Positions 1 through 7,353 of a stretch of 19,012 bases of DNA are shown piece by piece; the first letter of the stretch is position 1, and each line of letters opens with the position of its first letter. Source of the DNA: Clostridiales bacterium (GTDB taxonomy: Bacteria > Bacillota > Clostridia > Oscillospirales > CAG-272). The translations under genes and the position numbers were made by a program. Location of the stretch: NCBI GenBank assembly GCA_019415985.1, contig DXYE01000041.1, positions 1 to 19,012 of the forward strand, read 5' to 3'. Under the pieces are notes generated by a model. The model was not told the DNA's origin, made no database searches, and saw nothing but the letters and a program-made list of their open reading frames with translations.

Positions 1-38
1 TTGTGGCTTTTTCGTGAATTTGATTAAAAAGTCCTTGA

Positions 39-225
39 CAACTCGTTTCGGGCAAGACAGCAAAATCAATCCTTATTTCTTGCGGTGCGCGGCTTGCCCC
101 CTTTGACATTAAGGAACTCCGCGATCTCATGTCCTACGACGAATTAGAACTTGATACGTTAGGCGACAGAAAAACGGCTTTGTTCCTCATAATGAGCGAT
201 ACGGACAGCACGTTTAATTTTGTTA
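39..225 (+). pseudogene. VirD4-type coupling protein fragment (first element)
   Basis: This is an internal piece of a type IV coupling protein, the ATPase that feeds DNA to a conjugation channel. Frame 3 is open after a TGA at 36-38. It contains the run TAKSILISCGARLAPFDI followed by SYDELELDTLGDRKTALFLI and SDTDSTFNFVI, which I recognise as the stretch before the Walker B region of VirD4 proteins of the CD1115 type from clostridial conjugative elements. The Walker A, Walker B and C-terminal parts are all missing. At about 225 the homology stops abruptly and a different gene continues in another frame. It differs in sequence from the coupling protein at 1306-2745. The family call is from recall of conserved residues. 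Confidence 0.7.
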
Positions 226-580
226 TCCATACTCACGAACTTTTTCAAGGCGCTTGCCGTGGCGGTCTGCTTCCCGACGCTCTACGGCTGGATGGCGGGA
301 ATCATTCAGGATATGACGACCAAGCTGATAAATGCCGTTGGCGCGGCCACCGCTGTCGGCTGGGAAACATGGGTTGCGGGAATCGCGTCAGCGGGACTTG
401 TGACGGCGATCTTCGCACTGATTTTCATTGTCGTGTACTTTATCCTCTATTTCTAATTCCTTATGCGCGGACTGGAGATTATGATCCTGCGCGTCGGCAT
501 ACCGCTTGCCTGCGTGGGACTGATCGACAACGACAAGGGCGTGTTCAAGGCGTACCTGAACAAGTTCTTTCAATCCATGC
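220..580 (+). pseudogene. TrbL/VirB6-like conjugation membrane protein fragment
   Basis: Frame 1 encodes hydrophobic segments typical of TrbL-like channel proteins: LLSILTNFFKALAVAVCF, then GLVTAIFALIFIVVYFILYF, then LEIMILRVGIPLACVGLID and KGVFKAYLNKFFQSM. A TAA at 454-456 interrupts the frame where a CAA (Gln) codon is expected between YF and FLMRGLE; the frame resumes directly after it, so this looks like a nonsense mutation. Both ends are cut. The left end abuts the coupling-protein fragment. At about 575-585 the sequence changes into the antisense of a gene starting at 681 on the other strand. The family assignment is by resemblance; the broken state is seen directly. Confidence 0.55.
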
Positions 581-681
581 ACCGCGTCCTTCGCTCTCGC
601 GCAGATTCCGCGCGCCTTTTCCTTTGCGGTCATAACCGCCGTCATTGCCTTGATCTCTGCGTTTCTGATGAAGCTTGCCAT
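578..681 (-). pseudogene. 5' end of an unidentified conjugation-cluster gene, truncated
   Basis: A minus-strand start codon at 679-681 has a very good ribosome binding site (AAGGAGG, 9 nt upstream). The encoded start is charged and alanine-rich (MASFIRNAEIKAMTAVMTAK, continuing to about residue 35). After that the frame runs into the antisense of the TrbL-like fragment, so the rest of the original gene has been lost. The minus-strand frame stays open to 388, but that part is antisense and probably not a real protein. By position it follows the pilin-like gene in the same direction, so it belonged to the same transfer operon. I do not recognise the family. Confidence 0.5.
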
Positions 682-720
682 AGTGAAATTCCTCCTTAAA
701 TTTAGTTGATGGTATAAGAA

Positions 721-764
721 AAGACGGCGGCGAAAAGCGTTTTACGCACTCCGTTTGCCGTCTT
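721..764 (-). terminator. Hairpin between pilin-like gene and next gene
   Basis: AAGACGGC at 721-728 pairs with GCCGTCTT at 757-764, with a smaller GCG/CGC helix inside. On the minus strand the hairpin follows the pilin-like stop codon and is succeeded by a short T-rich stretch. It could be a terminator or a partial read-through attenuator. Confidence 0.4.
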
Positions 765-789
765 ATCTTCGGGTGTGGATTCGGTTATC

Positions 790-1173
790 TTACTTGTAAT
801 AACCGAGAATCAGGTTGAGCGTCGCCGCTCCGAGAACCGCGCCGATACAGGAAACCACCGCCACAACAATGCGGTTGTTCCATTTTTTCTGATCCATCTC
901 ATCGGCGGCCGAGCGGCGGATACAGAAATAGATGATCAGCATACCGGCGACCACGGGCGCAAGCACCATAAGCCATGTGGTAACGTCGCCGATCAGCTTC
1001 TCCGTACCCTTGACAATGTTGCTGTCCTTCACGCCGGCCGCTTGAGCGGGCGTGGCCGTCATTGCCGAAATCATCAGCATACTGACGGCGGCGCACGCCT
1101 TTTTCCAAAGGGCGATCGCCTTGTCCTGCGTCGTGTGCAGAGCGTTTTTGACCTTGCAGAGCTTGTTTTTCAT
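790..1173 (-). CDS. Pilin-like two-helix conjugation protein (VirB2/TrbC-like)
   Basis: This 127-residue protein has a basic N-terminus, a hydrophobic stretch at about 27-41 ending in TPAQAA, and thus a likely signal peptide cleaved near residue 46. Two further membrane helices follow (about 66-84 and 101-124) with a charged loop RRSAADEMDQKKW between them. That layout and size match the small pilin-like or VirB2/TrbC-like proteins found between the coupling protein and TrbL genes of Gram-positive conjugative elements. The start has a good SD (GGAGGT, 6 nt away). It lies 130 bp downstream of the coupling protein, in the same direction. It appears intact, although its partners are broken. Function is inferred from topology and context. 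Confidence 0.6.
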   Translation of the reverse strand: MKNKLCKVKNALHTTQDKAIALWKKACAAVSMLMISAMTATPAQAAGVKDSNIVKGTEKLIGDVTTWLMVLAPVVAGMLIIYFCIRRSAADEMDQKKWNNRIVVAVVSCIGAVLGAATLNLILGYYK

Positions 1174-1281
1174 CGAATACCTCCTGTGTTTGATTTATGA
1201 AAAGCGGCTTGCCAAACAACTATCCGATATGAAAAAGCTAACGGATCGATTGCCTGCGGCGGCTCGCCGCTAATCATCGTC

Positions 1282-1303
1282 GGGCGGCGGCATACCGCCG
1301 CCC
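1282..1303 (-). repeat. GC-rich perfect hairpin after the coupling protein gene
   Basis: GGGCGGCGG (1282-1290), loop CATA, CCGCCGCCC (1295-1303): a 9-bp perfect GC stem starting 3 bases past the stop codon of the minus-strand coupling protein. There is no T run after it on either strand, so it may act as an mRNA 3'-end stabiliser or processing site rather than a terminator. Confidence 0.5.
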
Positions 1304-1305
1304 TT

Positions 1306-2745
1306 CTACTGCGCGAGACGGCGCATGATGTCCTTTTGATAGTAGATCCAGATGTTCCAGAGAACGACTTCCTGCTTTACATCGGTGATGATCGGGCGCT
1401 TGTTCTCCCGTTCCTCCCGCAGCTTTCGGTTGAGTTCCTCGTTTCCCAGACCGAGCATTTTATTGAAATGCCATTTTGACAGGTCGGGCGCGTACATCAG
1501 CGCCGGATGATTGCGGCTTGTGACGATCTGAAAAGGCCGCTTTACCCGCCGCACCTCGTCGGTGTTCAGCAGCTTGCGTTCGGTCAGGCTGACGCTGTGC
1601 GACGACGAGGGCATGGTAAACTTCGCGTGGTTTGCGGATAGCTGATAGCTTGAAGTCGTGTAAGCGCCGAGCTTTTCGGAAATATCCCGCAGCGTGTCGG
1701 GATCGTCGGCTTGCAGATACACCCATGTCTGACAGTTTGCCTTGATGGTGTCGGAGATGTTGTCGTCGTATTTCTCCTTTAGCTGCGAAAAGCTCTGAAT
1801 ATACAGCGCGTACCGCATACCTCGTCCCGCCGCCACGGTCAGCTTGTTCGTCATGTCCGAAATCGGCGTGAAGTTTCCGAACTCGTCTAAAATGAAGTTT
1901 ACGCGCCGTTTCAGCCGTCCGCCGCGCCTGTCGGCGGCTTCCACCAAAAGCTCGTACTGCTGCGATACGATCAGAGAAGCAATGGGATAAAAGGTGGTTT
2001 TCTGATCGGGCAGGATAACGAAAAGCGCCTGTTTTTTCGCCCCCATATCGTCCAGCGCAAAATCGCTTTTGTGCGTGATGGAATAAATGGAGCGCGAGGT
2101 GAACAGACGTAGCGTTGTGAGCGCCGAGGTGTAAAAGCTGCCGCGCGTCCTTGACGGCGCAACGTCCGAGATAGAAAGCAGCGCCTTTGCCGGGTGGCTT
2201 GCGGGCAGCTTTTTCACATATTCCAGAATCGGCATTTTGCTCCCGATCGTGCGGCACATCTCCGAGATAAACCAATACACATTCGTCATGTTTTGCAGCT
2301 CCGGCCTCTTTTTGTTGTCGCAGACCACGCAGAGAATGGCGGCGGCGATCACCGAGCATTCGCCGTTCGTCCAGATTTTCTCGCCCGTGGGTTTGCCTAC
2401 AAGGTTGTTCGTCAAATCCCACGCCAGCATTTCCGCACGGTCGTTATCGCCGTCGTTCACCGCGTCTATGATCGGCTGGAGCAGATTGTAGCGCATACTT
2501 TTCGGCGGCGTCTTGAAGTCCAGCACAAGCACCTCATAGCCGAGCTTTTCAAGAAACGCCGCCGTGTAGTGATACAGCTCGCCCTTCGGATCGCTGCACA
2601 TAATACTCTCCCCGGCAAGGCCGAGCGTGCAGATAGACTGCACCACAAGACAGCGGGATTTGCCGCTTCGCGTCGCGCCGATACATAAAAGGTGACTGTC
2701 CTCGCCAATATACCGATAGCTGAATACTCGACGGGATAAGGTCAA
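1306..2745 (-). CDS. VirD4/TraG-type coupling protein, N-terminally truncated (second element)
   Basis: This is a hexameric DNA-pump ATPase of type IV secretion that links the relaxosome to the channel. The 479-residue frame has Walker A GATRSGKS at 23-30, a conserved SDPKGELY at 51-58, and Walker B FILDEFGNF at 284-292, followed by the QSFSQLKEKY segment (317-326). These are the standard TraG/VirD4 landmarks. The usual N-terminal membrane anchor (roughly 100 or more residues) is absent. The apparent TTG start at 2743-2745 lies in sequence that is still ParA in another frame, and real coupling-protein sequence begins only at about residue 10. The gene is therefore probably a deletion fusion and unlikely to work. 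It is followed by the pilin-like gene. Confidence 0.75.
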   Translation of the reverse strand: MTLSRRVFSYRYIGEDSHLLCIGATRSGKSRCLVVQSICTLGLAGESIMCSDPKGELYHYTAAFLEKLGYEVLVLDFKTPPKSMRYNLLQPIIDAVNDGDNDRAEMLAWDLTNNLVGKPTGEKIWTNGECSVIAAAILCVVCDNKKRPELQNMTNVYWFISEMCRTIGSKMPILEYVKKLPASHPAKALLSISDVAPSRTRGSFYTSALTTLRLFTSRSIYSITHKSDFALDDMGAKKQALFVILPDQKTTFYPIASLIVSQQYELLVEAADRRGGRLKRRVNFILDEFGNFTPISDMTNKLTVAAGRGMRYALYIQSFSQLKEKYDDNISDTIKANCQTWVYLQADDPDTLRDISEKLGAYTTSSYQLSANHAKFTMPSSSHSVSLTERKLLNTDEVRRVKRPFQIVTSRNHPALMYAPDLSKWHFNKMLGLGNEELNRKLREERENKRPIITDVKQEVVLWNIWIYYQKDIMRRLAQ

Positions 2746-3004
2746 CCTTGCCGATCCGCCTTACATATTCCTCTTTCACCGGAATTTCCTCGTCGTTCAG
2801 CATATTCGTCATAAGCGTTGCTATGGTATGCCGCAATTCGTTGGGGTTCTCTATTCCGAAGCAGGTCGTCAGGTTGAACTGTGCGTCGAAGTCCACGGTC
2901 AGGACGCGCTTGCCGAGTTCGGCAAGAGAATACGACAGATTGCGGACGGTCGATGTTTTTGCAACACCCCCTTTTTGGTTTGCGACCACGATTATTTTGC
3001 ACAT
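2716..3004 (-). pseudogene. ParA/Soj-family ATPase, 3'-truncated
   Basis: Only the first 95 or so residues of a ParA-type partition ATPase remain. The deviant Walker A QKGGVAKTST is at residues 10-19 and the TVDFDAQFNLT segment (ParA A' motif) at about 40-50, and homology runs to VDLIPSSIQLS. Full-length relatives are about 250-270 residues. The open frame continues to 2549, but from about 2720 it reads out of frame through the coupling protein gene, so the C-terminal half has been replaced. The start has a good SD (GGAGGT, 8-9 nt). In conjugative elements ParA often opens the transfer or maintenance module, which fits its place upstream of the coupling protein. Confidence 0.7.
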
Positions 3005-3057
3005 TAGTTATCTACCTCCGTTTGTTGATGAATTTACCCGTTTTCAGGGCATAAAAA

Positions 3058-3111
3058 ATACTTAGACTATATCCTGCGCTCTCATCAAGCGTCTCGGTTT
3101 AGTCTAAGTAT
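3058..3111 (-). terminator. 12-bp perfect inverted repeat upstream of parA
   Basis: ATACTTAGACTA (3058-3069) and TAGTCTAAGTAT (3100-3111) are exact inverse complements around a 30-base loop. Read on the minus strand, the stem is followed directly by a run of Ts, so it could be a terminator or attenuator in the parA leader. It could also be a protein-binding site of the element. The sequence to 3250 holds no gene that I can support. Confidence 0.45.
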
Positions 3112-3251
3112 AGCAGTATCATCGACGAAGAATTGCAGATGTTTGAAGCCGTGCTTTCTCGCATATTTTTTTAACAGCGCCTTTTGAGACGAGATTTGTC
3201 AAGGGGATATTTTTTGAAAAAAATGTGAACTTTTAACAAACGAGTTCGAAA

Positions 3252-3291
3252 CCTATATCCACAAGAACATTGTGGGTATAGGCTCTTTTTT
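3252..3291 (+). terminator. Rho-independent terminator, possibly bidirectional
   Basis: CCTATATCCACAA (3252-3264), loop GAACA, TTGTGGGTATAGG (3270-3282): a 13-bp stem with one G-U pair, followed on the plus strand by CTCTTTTTT. It sits at the 3' end of the minus-strand cassette (stop at 3293), where a weaker T-rich tract also follows on the minus strand. Confidence 0.65.
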
Positions 3292-3292
3292 A

Positions 3293-3765
3293 CTACTTGG
3301 AAATGAAATGCTTTACCTCTCCATCCAAATCGTATATTTCTTCTTTCAGAAATTCGGGGTAGACGATTATGGACTTTAGTTCCTCCATCCAACTAATCAC
3401 CACATTGCAATTATCCTTGTGTGAAACAAACTCGCCGTTATCGGGGATCTCACAGCCATCACATTCTTCAATCAGATAGTAAAATGCGATGTTATGTGCC
3501 TGCTTGCCGTTCCATTCCCAAAAGCATTCCTCGCTCCACAACAAGCGTTTTACTTTGATGTCCACTCCGGTTTTTTCTTTATACCACGGACAAGTCCTGC
3601 TTCCAAAGTTTCTCCAATTTTAATGTGACCGCCGGGCAGAGCGTATTCACTTCCGTTTTTGTCCCGTTGCACCAAGACTCTGTTATTCTTAACTAAAACG
3701 CCTACCGTTCTTAAATCGCAAATATATTCGTCCGAAGAAAACAGCCAATCCTTTTCAATCATCAT
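3293..3765 (-). pseudogene. Nudix hydrolase, frameshifted and with lost catalytic residues
   Basis: The two frames together span about 157 residues, normal for a Nudix hydrolase (cleaves nucleoside diphosphate-linked compounds). The N-terminal frame has TVGVLVKNNRVLVQRD and then the Nudix box start GHIKIGE (46-52) up to R60. The expected REUxEExGU reads RGIKKK, so all three metal-binding glutamates are replaced. Right there, in AAAGAAAAAACC at about 3573-3584, one A seems missing; the downstream frame (3293-3565) continues with TGVDIKVKRLLWSEE. Its start overlaps the previous gene by ATGA and has AAGGGAG upstream, so it was once translationally coupled. Both lesions point to a non-functional hydrolase. 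Confidence 0.75.
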
Positions 3766-4295
3766 AATACTCCCTTTGCAACCCTATTAGCAATAAAAGT
3801 CACATTAACATCAATCGGCAAAGTGCCGTTAACCCTGATAATCGGGCAAGATATTGAAGACATCCAAACTTCAACCGTGTTTTCATCTTTGGATTTAACA
3901 AAGTCGAAGAATGCCTTTTCTTTTTCGTATAAATCTCCGCCTTCCAGCATTCTTTCTCCGAATTTGTTGTATGACCGTTGATAAACTCTCTTAATTCGTG
4001 TTTCTTTCGGAGCTTCGATGTAAACCGCGCACTTGAAGTGAGATACTATATCCTTATTGAAATTTCCTTTAACCAACGCCAAAACAAAGTTATTATTTTC
4101 CGAAATAATATTCGACAGAATGCGCTCCACTTCCTCAAAAGGTCGTGGATTTAAATACATATACTCTGGATTGTCCTTCGGGAAATATATATCTTCAATG
4201 TCAATAAATCGGTAATTCAATTTTTCGGCAAGAGCTTTTCCCAATGTGCTTTTACCTGCACCGTTCAATCCGCAAACGATGATAACATTTTTCAT
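3762..4295 (-). CDS. Small P-loop kinase-like ATPase
   Basis: This 177-residue protein has Walker A GLNGAGKST at 9-17, in the position and context of small-molecule or nucleotide kinases (shikimate kinase, zeta-toxin or AAA-type groups). A FIDIEDIYFP segment at about 30-39 could hold the acceptor-site acidic residues, and an R-rich lid-like region lies at about 100-116. The substrate is unknown. I chose the ATG at 4293-4295, preceded by GGGGGAC, over an upstream in-frame start that adds 26 residues with no family resemblance. It overlaps the Nudix gene by 4 bases and follows the unknown 166-residue gene after 43 bases. It appears intact. Confidence 0.7.
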   Translation of the reverse strand: MKNVIIVCGLNGAGKSTLGKALAEKLNYRFIDIEDIYFPKDNPEYMYLNPRPFEEVERILSNIISENNNFVLALVKGNFNKDIVSHFKCAVYIEAPKETRIKRVYQRSYNKFGERMLEGGDLYEKEKAFFDFVKSKDENTVEVWMSSISCPIIRVNGTLPIDVNVTFIANRVAKGVL

Positions 4296-4338
4296 ATTTT
4301 GTCCCCCAAGCCGCTTTGAACTGCTTTTTGAACGATGA

Positions 4339-4839
4339 CTATTGTCGCTTACTTTCGCTCTTAGTAAACACATATCTCAGTTCTTTCATTCGCAGGTATA
4401 CCATAGTTTTCAAAAACGGCAGGTCTCCCTGTGTGGCATTATCAAATCTGAAGGTACATCCGCAAACTCGCGGAAAACTCTTCCCGAAAATAACTTTTTC
4501 TTTGCCACCGCCGCAGGAGCCAAAATTTCCGCAATGATCTACATATTGCCATCCAACATTTTTGATTTCATCACTTACGGATGCATCTTCATAGGCGGGA
4601 CTGTCATCAGACCATATGGTCCAAAGATTATCCGGCTCATCGGGATCCTTAATGGCAATAAAACACACGCACTCATCGCCAAGCTTCACCCAGTAGTAAA
4701 TTTTGTCTTTCCAACAGTCGCACGTATCCTTATAGAAGGTCAACTCACTAACCTTCAGAAACTCAACCAATTCCAAGGCGGTCCTTTTCGCCTCACCGGA
4801 TAAGTTTTCCTCAATGTAGGTTTCAATTTGCTTTGTCAT
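4339..4839 (-). CDS. Conserved hypothetical protein, cysteine-rich
   Basis: This 166-residue soluble protein has no signal peptide or membrane segment. Visible features are a helical N-terminus, a middle region with ECVCFIAIKDPDEPDNLWTIW and a conserved-looking C-terminal patch DHCGNFGSCGGGKEKVIFGK, followed by RVCGCTFRF. Six cysteines lie in the middle and C-terminal parts. I recall similar uncharacterised proteins in Firmicutes but cannot name a domain or function. The start overlaps the exonuclease stop by ATGA, so translation is probably coupled. It appears intact. Confidence 0.65.
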   Translation of the reverse strand: MTKQIETYIEENLSGEAKRTALELVEFLKVSELTFYKDTCDCWKDKIYYWVKLGDECVCFIAIKDPDEPDNLWTIWSDDSPAYEDASVSDEIKNVGWQYVDHCGNFGSCGGGKEKVIFGKSFPRVCGCTFRFDNATQGDLPFLKTMVYLRMKELRYVFTKSESKRQ

Positions 4840-5678
4840 TTGACACCCATACCTTTCAAAACCTCGTTGGTCGTAATACCGTTATATGTGTACGGAAGCT
4901 CCTCTATAGTAAACGGCAACGGTACCGTTCCTTCAAGTTTTATAAGCTTATAATTCGTTCTGAGTCTGTCGGCATTTCTGATGATAGACTCTCGTATAGA
5001 TGGTTTCTTTATCGCTTCTGCATTCAGAAGCACATTTTCAAGATCCCCAAACTCGCATAGCAGCATAGATACTGTTTTCGGTCCGACCTTATCGGCGCCT
5101 TTAATGTTATCAGAAGCATCGCCGGTAAGGGATTTGAAGTCTGCATACTGACTCGGTTCAATGCCGAATTTCTCCCTCAGGTATGCAGGGGTACAGACAA
5201 CGGTATTATCACCCCGATACCTGAGAATAGATACGTTCTCGGTGATGAGCTGGAAGAAGTCGCTGTCAAAGGAAGAAACTATTACTTCGGTGTTCTCACC
5301 GTATGTATAAACATAGCCTGCAATCCAGTCATCTGTTTCGCAGACAATGGTCTCCGTATGCTTGATGCCCATATAATCGAGCGCAGCGTACACATCAGGA
5401 AGCTGCGAAAACGGTGAATCTTCCTCCGGGGTCTGACTGTAATCAACGCGGTTTGCCTTATAGTCGGCGTTCAGCTCGGTGCGTTCATTCTCGTGCTCAC
5501 CATCAAACAGAACCGCAATGTGTGTCGGTCCGGTTCTTCGGATGATCTTGAGCAGTGCACCAACAAACCCAAGGGTGCCTTGGATTGCTTTGCCTTCTGC
5601 ATTTGTTATTCTCGACGGCATTCCAAAAAACATTTGGAACAGCAAATTACTGCCATCAACTATAAGCAATCGACTCAT
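4836..5678 (-). CDS. 5'-3' exonuclease of the PolI N-terminal/FEN family
   Basis: This stand-alone 280-residue protein resembles the 5'-nuclease domain of DNA polymerase I and ExoIX-type flap nucleases, which remove 5' flaps or RNA primers using two metals. Metal ligands visible in order are D8 in LLIVDGSN, D59/E61 in VLFDGE, E114/D116/D117 in ETDDWIA, D138/D140 in SFDSDFF, and D187/D190 in the helix-3-turn-helix LTGDASDNIKGADKVGPKT (184-202). All expected acidic residues are present, so activity is plausible. It is preceded by AAGGAG, and its ATG overlaps the stop of the YdcF-like gene (ATGA). Its location in an accessory cassette rather than near polA suggests a role other than housekeeping repair. 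Confidence 0.85.
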   Translation of the reverse strand: MSRLLIVDGSNLLFQMFFGMPSRITNAEGKAIQGTLGFVGALLKIIRRTGPTHIAVLFDGEHENERTELNADYKANRVDYSQTPEEDSPFSQLPDVYAALDYMGIKHTETIVCETDDWIAGYVYTYGENTEVIVSSFDSDFFQLITENVSILRYRGDNTVVCTPAYLREKFGIEPSQYADFKSLTGDASDNIKGADKVGPKTVSMLLCEFGDLENVLLNAEAIKKPSIRESIIRNADRLRTNYKLIKLEGTVPLPFTIEELPYTYNGITTNEVLKGMGVK

Positions 5679-6274
5679 AGTAGATACTCCTTAATATCCC
5701 TGATAAACTGATTGCCACAACGGGCAAGCTCGCCGAATACACGGTCGATACCTTGTTCGGTCTTGTGCCAATTATCTTTGGTTATTCCCATGCAAATCAC
5801 AGGGCAAACATAAAACTTTGTATTAGGAAACGCAAGACTATAGAGCATTAAGCAACGCCGAGCGTGAAAAGCTTTTCAGACTATAATCGCAGTTTTTATA
5901 TCGAGTCCGTTTTCATCTGCGACTTTCTTAGAAAAGAAAGCATTATCCCTTGTGTGTCCTGATTTATCTTCTCCGTAAATACACGATAACGGAACACCGT
6001 TTTTGTAGAGCACATCAGTTAAAAAATCATAGTCCGTTTTATACTCTTTGTTATAGATATCGGCTTTTGATTTCACACCATCGAACTTCTGCTTTTTAAC
6101 GCTTACGCCGCCCGATACAATGAGAATAGGTGCAAAGCCTTTTTTATAAAGCTCCGCCGCGTATTCGGGCTGTTCTGGATGCGACCCGCCCGGCAGAAAG
6201 ATAGTGTCAACCTTGCAGGGATTATCAGAAACAAATATGAAGTCACCAATATCTCTTATGATTCTGTTTGTCAT
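5675..6274 (-). pseudogene. YdcF/DUF218-family protein with in-frame TGA
   Basis: The full frame would give 199 residues. The N-terminal part (to 5876) has the DUF218 hallmarks: DTIFLPGGSHPEQPEYA, APILIVSGG and a SGHTRDNAFF motif. After AIIV comes TGA at 5876-5878, then the frame continues with KAFHARRCLMLY and a typical C-terminal half. Its true stop overlaps the exonuclease start by ATGA. In relatives I recall Cys at this position (VCKAFHARR), so a single change (TGC to TGA) explains it. Proteins of this family are thought to bind nucleotide-like or cell-wall precursors, but the substrate is unclear. TGA is a normal stop in the neighbouring genes, so recoding is unlikely. Confidence 0.75.
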
Positions 6275-6277
6275 AAT

Positions 6278-6833
6278 TTAGTCCTTCTCTACTTCCCAAA
6301 TAGTCGGGAAATACTTTTGTATAAAAACACTCATAGCGTGTTGTGGGGATTGCTTCAAGTTACTTTTGGATATGTCTTTTCTTAATTCATCTAAAACGAA
6401 ACTCATTTCTTTATCAGAAATTTCATTTCTGGTTTCCACTCTAAATAACCCGGTTTCTTCCTGTTTTTTGAAAAACACATATAAGTCAGGGATCATCGTT
6501 ACTCTGTCAATTGCTATTGCCTCCGTAGAAGTATAAGCACAATTTATTTGAGTGGGCGCCTCTATTTTTTTCAAATTATCACACTCATACAAGTATCCTA
6601 CTTTTTTTATATAAATCGTAAAGCGCATTTTCATAGTATTCTGAATAAATTACATTGCCGTTTTCATCAAATCCATAAGGGTAAAAACTAAAAGGTTTTG
6701 GCACAGGTTTTACCATATACATAAGGGCAGCCAAAGGATTTGTTGCGAAATAAATATACGGTTTGCCGTGTTCAGATAAAAATGGTTGTAGTTCGTTCAG
6801 TCCACCAAGTGGGCTTCCGTGATAAAATGTCAT
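6278..6833 (-). pseudogene. ART-like protein of unknown function, frameshifted
   Basis: Two minus-strand frames (6585-6833 and 6278 to about 6600) form one protein of about 184 residues if one base is removed from an A7 run near 6600 (TATAAAAAAAGTAGG). The N-terminus reads MTFYHGSPLGGLNELQPF, with YIYFATNPLAALMYM shortly after. A YHGS box followed by an aromatic-ATNP-xxAL-xY segment recalls the NAD-binding core of ADP-ribosyltransferase-like folds. This is inference from a short motif, not a firm match. SD AAAGGAG precedes the start. The TATAAT-like sequence at 6899-6904 (minus strand) could be the cassette promoter, without a clear -35. It is the first gene of the cassette and 3 bases from the YdcF-like gene. 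Confidence 0.6.
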
Positions 6834-6974
6834 ATTATAAAACTCCTTTGTACCAAGTCGGAACGGGATTCTTCATATCGTTATACAAATTTAATGTTAT
6901 TATATCATATAATTGTGTTTTTTCTACCATTATGGCAAAGTAGCGGCAAGGATTTCTCCCTCTCGCCATTGCTA

Positions 6975-7327
6975 TTAGTTATAAATCAAGTAGGTATTTA
7001 CGATTCCTGTAGCGCTGCTGCGGATATTATTCATCCGAGCAACCCACTTCATCTGGTTTTCGCTTTGAGTTCTTTGGTGATATCCTCACACTCTGCCATC
7101 TGTTCTACCAATCGAAAAAACATTTTCTCTGCCTGCTCGTCAATATCGACAATGTAAGAATGTAACCTACCGCTTGTGAGCAGAGTAGTATACGTCACTC
7201 GTTTATGCTCTTTTAGATAGTGTTTGTGCCGCTGCCCACATACACCGATGGGCTTTGTTTCTTCTTCGGTGGGGAAGATGAGATTTGGCAAATAATAATC
7301 GCCTTGCAGCGTGTAAGTGTTACCCAT
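6975..7327 (-). pseudogene. tnpV: TnpV transposon-encoded protein, frameshifted
   Basis: The N-terminus MGNTYTLQGDYYLPNL, the segment KPIGVCGQRHKHYLKEHK and the run LHSYIVDIDEQAEKMFFRLV are typical of TnpV, a small protein carried by Tn4451-type mobilisable transposons and many clostridial elements; its function is not established. The frame breaks after KELKAK (about 7050). One missing base in GCGAAAAC explains it, since the next frame continues with MKWVARMNNIRSSATGIVNT and ends at TAA 6975-6977. The repaired length of 117 residues fits the family. No convincing SD is visible before the ATG. Confidence 0.8.
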
Positions 7328-7353
7328 TTTTCAAATAATGAATAACAATAAAA

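Noticed and set aside
1460..2422. 320-residue open frame on the minus strand
   Set aside because: It is an out-of-frame shadow of the VirD4/TraG gene, which shows Walker motifs in its own frame; the shadow has no family features or SD.
6585..6634. Programmed -1 ribosomal frameshift in the ART-like gene
   Set aside because: Joining the frames here needs a +1 (or -2) shift, not the -1 slip expected at an A-rich slippery site.
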